Below, in pieces: positions 9,962-17,923 of a DNA stretch of 64,000 nucleotides (position 1 is its first letter; each line of letters begins with the position of its first letter). The stretch comes from Polaribacter vadi. Its GTDB lineage: Bacteria > Bacteroidota > Bacteroidia > Flavobacteriales > Flavobacteriaceae. The translations under genes and the position numbers were made by a program. Below the pieces are notes generated by a model, which saw nothing but the letters and a program-made list of their open reading frames with translations, had not been told where the DNA came from and searched no databases. The stretch spans positions 248,001-312,000 of the forward strand of contig NZ_JAHKQL010000015.1 of the NCBI RefSeq assembly GCF_018861005.1, given 5' to 3'.

Positions 9962-9980
9962 AATTTTCTACTGCTTCTTA

Positions 9981-10009
9981 AACTCAAACAAATTAATATT
10001 ACTTGAGTT
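9981..10009 (-). promoter_or_regulatory. Inverted repeat in the leader of the GH141 pair
   Basis: AACTCAA (9981-9987) and TTGAGTT (10003-10009) form a perfect 7-bp dyad around a 15-nt spacer, about 20 bp upstream of the ATG at 9961. The same gap (9962-10139) also contains a T8 run on the - strand, just after the end of the sulfatase gene. The dyad could be an operator or an mRNA hairpin. No regulator is known here. Confidence 0.35.
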
Positions 10010-10139
10010 GATACAATTGGTTATTACAAATATCTATCCAAATTAAAAAAAGGGGTTGCTCTTTTCGTGCTTTTTATTACCCAATTCACCCATACTGGTT
10101 TTAATAACGCGTAAAAAACAGCAAGATCATTACAAAGGT

Positions 10140-11702
10140 TTAGTTTATAATGGCTTCAATTTGAGGCCAATTATCCATTCCTTCATTCGTTTGTGTAGTT
10201 CCTAGTGTACTTCTGCCGTCTAAAATTATCTTTTTTAGTGCTGCTTTTAACTCCTCTGCTTTTTTAGGATATACTGCAATTAAGTTTTTTGTTTCTCCAA
10301 TATCATCTTTCAAATTGTACAATTGCATCTTAGGTAAATCCAATTTTTGCTTTCTTATATCTTTAGGACTAGGGTAGCTCCAACCACCAGAACCTGGACA
10401 AGTAATTAATTTCCAGTCTCCTTTTCTGATTGCAAAATCTCCACTAATTGAATGACTAACAATATACTCTCTAATATCAATATCTTTTGCTTTTGTAATT
10501 AGTGGTAACATACTATTGCTATCTACACCTTCATCATCTTTTATTCTATGACCCGTCAATTCAGCACAAGTTGCAAAAAAATCAGTTGTGCAAATTGTTT
10601 TATCTGTACTCTTGTTTTTTTGTGCTTTAGCTGGCCATTCTATAATAAAAGGCACTCTATGTCCACCCTCAAAAATGTCAGCTTTATGACCTCTGTATAC
10701 CCCACTTGGGTTATGGTTAAATTTCGCCAATGTTTCAAAATCTGCTTTGGGAGAACACCCATTATCACTTGTAAAGACCAAAAGTGTATTCTCTGAAATT
10801 CCTTGACGTTTCAACTCTTTTCTTATTTGACCAACAACATCATCTACTTGCATTACAAAATCTCCATACATATTTGTATTGCTTTTTCCTAAAAACGCTT
10901 CCGAAGGTAAAATGGGAGTATGAGGGGCAGGTAAAGGGAAATACAAAAAGAAAGGCTTGTTATCTTTAGCTTTTGAGTCTATATATTGAACTGCTTTATC
11001 TGTTAAATCTTGTAATACTGTTTGATGTACAAAGTCTTCAGAAGTAAGTCCTTTTCTCCAAAATTTTTGCCCTTTTGAAGCTGTATATGTTGTGGGTACC
11101 ATAGTAGGCATATCATTTTCTATGTATACATAAGGTGCCATATCTAAGGAACCGCAAAAACCAAAAGTATATTCAAAACCGTGAGTAGTAGGTCCATTTG
11201 TAACTGGTTTCTTAAAATCTATCTTAGGTTCTACCTTTATTTTTTTTAGATTAATAGATGTTTGACCATCTTGAAGTGCCCAATCCCATCCTAAATGCCA
11301 TTTTCCAATGTATGCTGTATTATAACCTTGTGTTTTTAGCATTTCTGCAACCGTAACACGTTCTTGTTTTATTAATGATTTAGAATAGCCCCCTATTACA
11401 CTACTTTTTAACTTTGATCTCCAATTATATCTGCCTGTTAAAATTCCATAACGAGTTGGTGTACAAACTGCTGATGAAGTATGCGCATCTGTAAATTTCA
11501 CTCCATTTATAGCCATTTGATCTAAATTGGGCGTTGCAATTTTTCCATTTGGATTGTAATTTTGGACATCACCATAACCTAAATCATCTGCCAAAATATA
11601 AATAATATTTGGTTGTTGTTTTATGGACGATGTTTGATTTGAGGTAGTTTTGCAAGCAACTGCAATGACTACTAATACTAGTAAGCTAATTTTTAATTTC
11701 AT
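10140..11702 (-). CDS. Lipoprotein family S1 sulfatase (CTPTR)
   Basis: This 520-residue sulfatase has a lipobox ending VAC (Cys17). The active site shows DD at 39-40 in LADDLGYGD, Cys80 in CTPTRYGILTGRYNWR, IGKWHLG, a TSDNG, and FEGGHRVPF. The motif has Thr instead of Ser after Pro; this still fits C-x-P/A-x-R, so maturation to formylglycine is expected. It is a close relative of the sulfatase at 40111-41679, sharing RYNWR, a KPLKK/KPVTNG-like insert, the PLPAPHTPILP block and the C-terminal DGRSTxG. It follows the sulfatase at 11730 by 27 bp and ends a long - strand run. A 178-bp gap separates it from the GH141 pair. Confidence 0.92.
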   Translation of the reverse strand: MKLKISLLVLVVIAVACKTTSNQTSSIKQQPNIIYILADDLGYGDVQNYNPNGKIATPNLDQMAINGVKFTDAHTSSAVCTPTRYGILTGRYNWRSKLKSSVIGGYSKSLIKQERVTVAEMLKTQGYNTAYIGKWHLGWDWALQDGQTSINLKKIKVEPKIDFKKPVTNGPTTHGFEYTFGFCGSLDMAPYVYIENDMPTMVPTTYTASKGQKFWRKGLTSEDFVHQTVLQDLTDKAVQYIDSKAKDNKPFFLYFPLPAPHTPILPSEAFLGKSNTNMYGDFVMQVDDVVGQIRKELKRQGISENTLLVFTSDNGCSPKADFETLAKFNHNPSGVYRGHKADIFEGGHRVPFIIEWPAKAQKNKSTDKTICTTDFFATCAELTGHRIKDDEGVDSNSMLPLITKAKDIDIREYIVSHSISGDFAIRKGDWKLITCPGSGGWSYPSPKDIRKQKLDLPKMQLYNLKDDIGETKNLIAVYPKKAEELKAALKKIILDGRSTLGTTQTNEGMDNWPQIEAIIN

Positions 11703-11729
11703 TTTATTTTTTAAAATTTAAATTATTTT

Positions 11730-13235
11730 TTAAAATGGTAATACAGATGCCAGTGGAAGTGGTACTTTATTATTTTTCCTCCAACTAACAAGTTCTGCCA
11801 ATAATTCTGAACCTTTTTCAGGATTTTTATCAATTAAATTTTGACTTTCCTTTAAATCCTCTTCTAAATTGTATAATTCAACTTTTCCATCATTTAAAAA
11901 CTGAATCAATTTCCATTTCCCTTTTCTGATGACAGAACAAGGCGGATTTTTATATCTACTAGCCAAATGCCAAAAAAGTGGTCGTTCTTTAAAAAGTTTG
12001 TTTTTTAATAGAGGAACTATACTTTTGCCATCTAAAACACCATTGTAGTTTTTAACTTTAGCCAAGTCTAAAAAAGTTGGAAAATAATCCATACCAGAAA
12101 TAGGTGTTTTGGAAATTCCAGCATTAATTTGCCCTTTCCAATTTACAAAAGCAGGTACTCTAATTCCGCCTTCATATACCATTCCTTTTGCACCCCTTAA
12201 AGCATTTGACTTACTTGTTAATCCATTAAAACCATTGTCTGATGTAAATATTACAATGGTATTTTCGCGCAAACCTTCTTTATCTAGATAATCAAAAATT
12301 CGTTTTACATTCTCATCAATAGAAGCTATCATACTTGCGTAACCTGCAGCTTCGCTTTTATTTTTAATACCTTGACCTGTAATGGTATCAGCTTGTTTGT
12401 TCATAAATTTTTGATACGCTTCATCTGTCCTTGCTACAATTGGACGATGAGGCGCATAATAATGAAGATTTACAAAAAATGGTTGTTTTTTATTTTGTTT
12501 GATAAAATCAATTGCATCAGAAGTTAATCTATCCGTTAGCCATTCATCATCTTTTTTATCTTCAATAAACGGATTTTTAAAAGGTGCTTTATAACCTCCA
12601 CTTTCAGATTTATAACCTTTTTCATAACCTCTGGCAGGATCTCCCCACCAAGTGCCACCAACATTTTTATCAAATCCTTTTCCTATTGGATAATATTGTT
12701 GAATTTCTGCTGATTGATGATTTGCTAACCAATCTAAAGTTCCGTTTGCAGGTTGTTTTAAATGCTTTTGAAAAGGATATTTTTTTTCTTCCTGAGGATT
12801 TGGTCCAACAACATGCCATTTTCCTAAATGAATGGATGTGTAACCTGCCTTTTTTAACGGTTCTGCATACATTTTATGTTCTAAACCGACTGTCCAACGT
12901 GAAAATATATTGTCTTGATTATTTCCTCTTTCTAACACAGGTACATTATAAATGCCTGTTCTAAAAGACTGTTTACCTGTTAACAAAGCTGCTCTTGATG
13001 GTAAACACGTTGGATACATATAGGCATCGCTAAAAACCAAACTTTCCTTAGCTAGTGCATCTAAATTTGGTGTTTCAAACCATTGACTTCCCATAAAACC
13101 AACATCTTGCCAACCTAAATCGTCTGCCAGAATAAAAATAATATTGGGTTTGGTTTGTTCTTTTTCTTGACTACTACAAGCCAAAACTATCAAAAGAACC
13201 ATTGCAATACATACTGTTTTAGAAAGTTTTATCAT
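11730..13235 (-). CDS. Lipoprotein family S1 sulfatase (CLPSR)
   Basis: This 501-residue sulfatase carries a lipobox ending LAC (Cys20). The metal pair is DD at 38-39, formylglycine Cys77 is in TCLPSRAALLTG, and GKWHVVG carries the expected Lys and His. YAPHRP, FTSDNG and GAKGMVYEGGIRVP complete the site. Together these place it near the sulfatases at 529-1968 and 19867-21456. The C-terminal VELYNLEEDL is standard. It begins 6 bp after the decayed gene remnant at 13242-13584, so a deletion may have joined the two. Its product would desulfate a glycan at the outer face of a membrane or in the periplasm. Confidence 0.92.
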   Translation of the reverse strand: MIKLSKTVCIAMVLLIVLACSSQEKEQTKPNIIFILADDLGWQDVGFMGSQWFETPNLDALAKESLVFSDAYMYPTCLPSRAALLTGKQSFRTGIYNVPVLERGNNQDNIFSRWTVGLEHKMYAEPLKKAGYTSIHLGKWHVVGPNPQEEKKYPFQKHLKQPANGTLDWLANHQSAEIQQYYPIGKGFDKNVGGTWWGDPARGYEKGYKSESGGYKAPFKNPFIEDKKDDEWLTDRLTSDAIDFIKQNKKQPFFVNLHYYAPHRPIVARTDEAYQKFMNKQADTITGQGIKNKSEAAGYASMIASIDENVKRIFDYLDKEGLRENTIVIFTSDNGFNGLTSKSNALRGAKGMVYEGGIRVPAFVNWKGQINAGISKTPISGMDYFPTFLDLAKVKNYNGVLDGKSIVPLLKNKLFKERPLFWHLASRYKNPPCSVIRKGKWKLIQFLNDGKVELYNLEEDLKESQNLIDKNPEKGSELLAELVSWRKNNKVPLPLASVLPF

Positions 13236-13241
13236 ATTATT

Positions 13242-13584
13242 TTAAAGCAGATTTAATTTCAATAATTCTTTGTTAATCCAACCGTAACTTCTTCCATTAT
13301 CACCATAAGCACTACTTATCATAATTCTTCCTTGTAACGCTGCTGAAATTGCTACTTTAGAGTTGTTTGATGCGTCTGTAAGTTGAATTATTTTGATATA
13401 ATCCTTCATAAAACTTACATCATCTGCATAGGTATTTATGCTATCATTTTTATGAGTGTCAGTTGTTACGTTCTTTACTTTATTTTGATTCTCCATTTTT
13501 GAGTTTTTTTTTGAATTACACGAAAGCAATAACAAAAAAAGTGTATGCAATGATAATAAAGGTAGATGATTTGTTTTGTCTCAT
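13242..13584 (-). pseudogene. Truncated, frameshifted remnant of a DUF6786-like lipoprotein gene
   Basis: The frame encoding LSCNSKK, ALQGRIMISSAYGDNGRSYGW and INKELL has no ATG; its only start is a TTG at 13550. An ATG at 13584 starts a good signal peptide (MRQNKSSTFIIIAYT) in another frame, which stops after 22 codons. A run of seven T on the - strand (13534-13540) lies at the junction. Removing one T would join the two halves into a lipoprotein signal ending LLLLSC. The QGRxMxSSAxGxxGxSxGWINxEL block recalls the start of DUF6786 proteins, which are usually several hundred residues long. This frame stops after about 110 residues, right before the next gene. It therefore appears damaged at both ends. 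The DUF6786 name is from memory and not certain. Confidence 0.65.
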
Positions 13585-13622
13585 ATATTCAAATTATTTG
13601 CTGTAATAGACCATTCTTTTAA

Positions 13623-15938
13623 TTATTCTGAATCTGTTCTAAATGGATATGCAGGTAAATTAGCCTCATTTACCAAATTTACATCTGGTTTTCCTGAAAA
13701 AGCATATCTGACATATTGTGGATTTTTAATTGCTTTAGAGGTTAAAATGACTGTATTTCCTTCAATTTTTGCATTTGCCATTTGCCAATTCATAGTTTTG
13801 TCGGCGATCCAAAATGCAGTTGGTGGTTTTCCATTTAATGTTTTTAAACCTTCAGCATTATCGAAAGACACCATCAATTGTCTTTTTTTAATCGCTACAG
13901 ATTTCATTTTTGGTCCTTCCGAAATTATATTTTTCTTAAAATTTTCTTTAGTTGCTGCTAACGCTAAACGTTTCCCAATTGGGAGTTTATCTTTTGGATG
14001 AATATTTTTTAAAGCTCCCAAATCAATAGTATTGATAACATTTGTATGTGGAATTTTTAAAACTTTAAGTTGTGATTCTCGAATCCAAGCCCAAGATTCT
14101 TCAGTTGGATCTTGAGGATCTATGATTTGTTTTTTTTCTGTTCCTTTGCCATAACCTGGCAACATAACCACCATAAAATGCATATTTTCTTTATCCCATT
14201 CTTTTCTATAACGTTTTATCCAAGCACTCAAGATATCTCCATATTCTTTCATACCAGAAACCTTATGGAACCAATTGGCTTCAGTAACTTCTGGAACACC
14301 AGAAAGATATCTTGCATTTCGCTCACCTTGATACCAAACTAGACCTCTTACAGCAAAAGGTGCTAAAGGTTTCATCATTGCATTGTATAAAACATTTGGT
14401 TGCCTGCGTAGAAAAACATCTTCTTTTTTAGTTCGATTTTCTTTTTTTACAATGATGCTTTTAATGTTATTTTGAGTTTCTGTATCCGCATCAAAATCTT
14501 GCATTATTGTTTTAAAATAATCAAAATCTTGTGCCATATCTCTAGGCATCCAAGCTTCTAATGAAGAACTTCCCCAAGAAGTATGAATTATGCCAATAGG
14601 TACATCTGCAGCTTTCTCTAAATAATAAGCAAAAGCAAGTGAAACCGCACTTGTTGGCGTTTGTGTTGACCATATACCTACAACCTCATCTTCTTCCTGT
14701 AATGAAACTGTTCTATTAACTTCAAAGCTTCGAATATTTTTTGCTTTGGATACCAATGCTTGAACTTCGGGGACTGCCCTTACTTTCATTTGCATATTCG
14801 ATTGACCAGAACAAATCCAAACTTCACCTACCAAAACATCGGAAATAACAATTTCGTTTTTTCCTTTTACTATTAAATTTTTTCCTTTTTTAGAAGTTTT
14901 TAAGGTATCTAATTCAATTTTCCATTTTCCAGATTCATCTGCAGTTGTACTTTTTTGTTGCCCTGCAAACTCAACTAAAACTTTTTGACCTGGTGTTGCA
15001 GTTCCCCAAACAGGAACTTTCATACCACGTTGTAATATCATATGGTTGCTAAAAATATTAGATAGTTTTAATTCAGAATTATTAAATCGAGCTTTTACAA
15101 AGGCATAGCTTTTTTCCATTAATTCATCATAAATTACTTTATCAGCCTTTTTTTTGCGAAAAAAAGGACTGTTAAAAAAACCATGGTCTTTTCCTACATA
15201 AGATTCTAATTGACAAACATTTCCAGCTTCATTCATTAACACATTGAAACGTTCTGCATTTTCAAAAGGTACTGTTTTGTCTGCTTTTCCATGAAACACT
15301 AAAGTGGGTACAATTCCTTTTTTTATTTGATGATTTGGTGAAATATCTGTTTTTCGTTCTTCACCTACTTTCGCCATTCCATACCCTTTTTCGGTAGTAT
15401 CTAATACAGGATTGTACAGTATCATAAGATTAGGTTTAGAACTGACAGACAAATCCTCGTTGTCATCTTCATAACCTTCAATAACACCTGTACATGCTGC
15501 TACATGACCACCAGCAGAACCTCCTGAAGCCACTATTTTATCAGGATTAATTCCCAGCTTTTTTGCGTTTTTACGAACCCATCTAATTGCCGATTTTGCA
15601 TCACTTACAGCATCGAATGGTGTTGTATTATGCTTATTCTTAACTCTATACTCTGCTGAAATGGCAACAAACCCTTTTTTTGCAAAATAGCTTGATTGTT
15701 CATAAAACTGTTTAGGGTTACCACTAGTCCAACCACCACCAAAGAAAAACACAATGACAGGAACTTTATCCGTTATTTTATGTCCTTTAGGATTAAAAAT
15801 ATGGAGAGACAACTTGGTGTTATTTATGGTTTTGTAAACAACTGTTGAATCTGGTTCAATTGAACCTATAGTAGCAACTGATTCTGCATTAGCAACTAAA
15901 CTTGTTACTAATAATAATGTCAATAGAAATCTCTTCAT
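13623..15938 (-). CDS. Two-domain carbohydrate esterase: alpha/beta hydrolase plus sialate O-acetylesterase-like SGNH
   Basis: This 771-residue protein has a Sec signal ending ANA. Residues 35-285 are an alpha/beta-hydrolase: the oxyanion region is FFFGGGWTSG, the nucleophile Ser141 sits in GGSAGG, Asp220 in HGKAD, and His252 in KDHGF. Residues 290-771 are a sialate O-acetylesterase-type SGNH domain: Ser380 is in CSGQSNMQM, SWGSSSLEAW and WYQGERNA are present, and His647 sits in NIHPKDK. Both catalytic sets look intact, so one polypeptide may remove two kinds of acetyl ester from the glycan. It lies 44 bp after the GH97 gene and before the decayed remnant. In polysaccharide loci such enzymes typically deacetylate the backbone or side chains so glycosidases can act. 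Confidence 0.87.
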   Translation of the reverse strand: MKRFLLTLLLVTSLVANAESVATIGSIEPDSTVVYKTINNTKLSLHIFNPKGHKITDKVPVIVFFFGGGWTSGNPKQFYEQSSYFAKKGFVAISAEYRVKNKHNTTPFDAVSDAKSAIRWVRKNAKKLGINPDKIVASGGSAGGHVAACTGVIEGYEDDNEDLSVSSKPNLMILYNPVLDTTEKGYGMAKVGEERKTDISPNHQIKKGIVPTLVFHGKADKTVPFENAERFNVLMNEAGNVCQLESYVGKDHGFFNSPFFRKKKADKVIYDELMEKSYAFVKARFNNSELKLSNIFSNHMILQRGMKVPVWGTATPGQKVLVEFAGQQKSTTADESGKWKIELDTLKTSKKGKNLIVKGKNEIVISDVLVGEVWICSGQSNMQMKVRAVPEVQALVSKAKNIRSFEVNRTVSLQEEDEVVGIWSTQTPTSAVSLAFAYYLEKAADVPIGIIHTSWGSSSLEAWMPRDMAQDFDYFKTIMQDFDADTETQNNIKSIIVKKENRTKKEDVFLRRQPNVLYNAMMKPLAPFAVRGLVWYQGERNARYLSGVPEVTEANWFHKVSGMKEYGDILSAWIKRYRKEWDKENMHFMVVMLPGYGKGTEKKQIIDPQDPTEESWAWIRESQLKVLKIPHTNVINTIDLGALKNIHPKDKLPIGKRLALAATKENFKKNIISEGPKMKSVAIKKRQLMVSFDNAEGLKTLNGKPPTAFWIADKTMNWQMANAKIEGNTVILTSKAIKNPQYVRYAFSGKPDVNLVNEANLPAYPFRTDSE

Positions 15939-15982
15939 GTTATATGTTATGTATTATTGTTAATAAGTCTTAAGTTAAAATT

Positions 15983-17905
15983 TTAAGACTTGTCTATTCT
16001 TTTCAATTTTATGCAAACACCACCACCTGGTGCTATATTTAGTTTTAATATGTCATTAGCCTTAACAACTCTTTTTTCTTTTTTATATACTTCTCGATTT
16101 TTTTCCCAAGTAGTATCATTTCCATCTAAAAAAAGAGTTGCATTATAATTTCCTTCTCCTAAAAATTTAAGCGGAATTTCAATCGCTCCTCCATCTTCAT
16201 TGGCAACACCACCAAGCCACCAAGTAGTTCCTTTTCTTCTGGCAATTAAAAAGGTTTTTTCTATTTCGCCGATAATCACTTTAGATTCATCATAACTTAA
16301 AGGCAAACCTTTTATAAAATTAAATAAATCAGATTTTCTTTGGTAAGCTTCTGCAATATCTGGCAAACATAAAATTGGTGAAAAGTAAGTAACACACATT
16401 GCTGCTTGAGCAACAATAGTTGATTTTAATTCGCTTTTGACATAAGTTCGTTCCATCATTTTATCGATATCAAAAAAACCTGGAGTAACATCAATAGGGC
16501 CAGCAACATTATTTAGAAATGGTGTAATCGTATGGTCTATAGAAGATGCAACGTAACCTCCGTCCATCAAAGAATGATTATATTCTCTCGTTAAAAAATG
16601 TGGCCAAGTGCGTTCTATACCAGATGGAATTACAGCTTCGTGACAATTAAATATTAACTCATAAGTTGCACATTTTTCTAAAATTCGTTGTAAAAATTCG
16701 ACGCTAGTTTTGTGTTGTTTTCTTAAAAAACCTAGTTTTATACCTACTACTCCTATTTCTTTATATTTCGATAATAATTCATCAATATCATATTCCTCAA
16801 AAGCAACACGATTTACATAAAGCCAAATACCAACATTTTTTTCTTTTGCGTTTTGCATTATTTTTGATAAATCGATTTCAGGAATAGTTGTAAATGGATT
16901 TGTAGTTTTTTTATGTTCTGGCCCATACCAACCTGCATCTATCATAAAATATGGTAAACCTAAATCCTCAGTTTTATCAATAAAACGAATCATACTTTCG
17001 GTATTCAATTTGTATTCAAAACCGTTTTCTATGGCACCTCTTGCTCTCCAATCCCAAGTAGTGATCCCTGGTTTAATCCACTTAGTATTTTTAATTTTTG
17101 ATGGCGGATTTAAATTTTGAACTATATAATTATGTTCTACAAAATAAGCTGGTGAATCTGCTACCATTATTACTCGCCAAGGAGTTTCAAATCTTGGTTT
17201 TAGGTTTACATCTCCAACAATAGCAGCAGTTAGTATATCATTTTTTTTTGTAGAAAGATGCAAACTTCCATAATTATATAAACCAGCTTCTGTTATAAAA
17301 ATATAGTTTTCTGTCTCTGATTTTGAAAGTAAAGGTAAACTAGCATTTTTTATTTTAGATATTGGCATATCCTTTTTATACTTTTTTCCCCAAGGATGAG
17401 CTAAAACCCAAGATTTTGAGTGATTCGAAATATTAAATTCGGTTTGTTCTTTTTTTAAAGTAAGTCTTGTAATTCCTTCAGCCTCAATTTTATATTTAAA
17501 AGCCAAACCTTCATCATACATTCTTAATACAATTGTATAATTATTAGAGTTTTCATCTTTCAGTATGATTGTTAATCCATTATAATTCTCTGGATACATT
17601 TCTTGTGTTCCCCATAAAGGTTTCCAATTAGAACGTAATGAATCTTTTTTTACCTCGTTTATCGATAAACCTTTCCAGCTGATTTCATTTAACTCAACAC
17701 CCAATAATGATTTTTGAATTACTGGAATTCCATCTTTGAAAAAAGAATACCTAACAGCATCATTTTCTAATTCTACACGAACATATTTCGTTTTATCTGG
17801 TGAAAATAATTGGTGTTTTTGGGCAAAAGAATTTCCTAAACCAAGGTAAAAAAACAAAAACATTATAGTTATTAAATTTACTCTTTTAAGTGATTTCTTA
17901 TACAT
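15983..17905 (-). CDS. GH97-family alpha-glycosidase, copy 1 (Gly/HE type)
   Basis: This 640-residue protein has an N-terminal signal ending SFAQ. It then shows the GH97 N-domain (FSPDKTKYVRVEL), the TIM barrel (TTWDWRARGA, YFMIDAGWYGP), and the short C-domain ending in a GGGVCIKL element. Known GH97 enzymes are inverting alpha-glucosidases or retaining alpha-galactosidases. At the position where retaining members have an Asp nucleophile (GIKVDF) this protein has Gly392 (GIKLGF). It keeps Glu423 in NCHEAVIPSG and Glu441 in TREY. That pattern agrees better with the inverting, SusB-like catalytic set; this reading relies on remembered family motifs. It is adjacent (18 bp) to a second GH97 gene. 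Confidence 0.88.
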   Translation of the reverse strand: MYKKSLKRVNLITIMFLFFYLGLGNSFAQKHQLFSPDKTKYVRVELENDAVRYSFFKDGIPVIQKSLLGVELNEISWKGLSINEVKKDSLRSNWKPLWGTQEMYPENYNGLTIILKDENSNNYTIVLRMYDEGLAFKYKIEAEGITRLTLKKEQTEFNISNHSKSWVLAHPWGKKYKKDMPISKIKNASLPLLSKSETENYIFITEAGLYNYGSLHLSTKKNDILTAAIVGDVNLKPRFETPWRVIMVADSPAYFVEHNYIVQNLNPPSKIKNTKWIKPGITTWDWRARGAIENGFEYKLNTESMIRFIDKTEDLGLPYFMIDAGWYGPEHKKTTNPFTTIPEIDLSKIMQNAKEKNVGIWLYVNRVAFEEYDIDELLSKYKEIGVVGIKLGFLRKQHKTSVEFLQRILEKCATYELIFNCHEAVIPSGIERTWPHFLTREYNHSLMDGGYVASSIDHTITPFLNNVAGPIDVTPGFFDIDKMMERTYVKSELKSTIVAQAAMCVTYFSPILCLPDIAEAYQRKSDLFNFIKGLPLSYDESKVIIGEIEKTFLIARRKGTTWWLGGVANEDGGAIEIPLKFLGEGNYNATLFLDGNDTTWEKNREVYKKEKRVVKANDILKLNIAPGGGVCIKLKRIDKS

Positions 17906-17923
17906 ATTAGAATCTATTTCTTA

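Noticed and set aside
10040..10090. Terminator with T8 after the sulfatase at 10140
   Set aside because: The only stem near the T run is 4 bp (GGGT/ACCC) with a very long loop, too weak to call.
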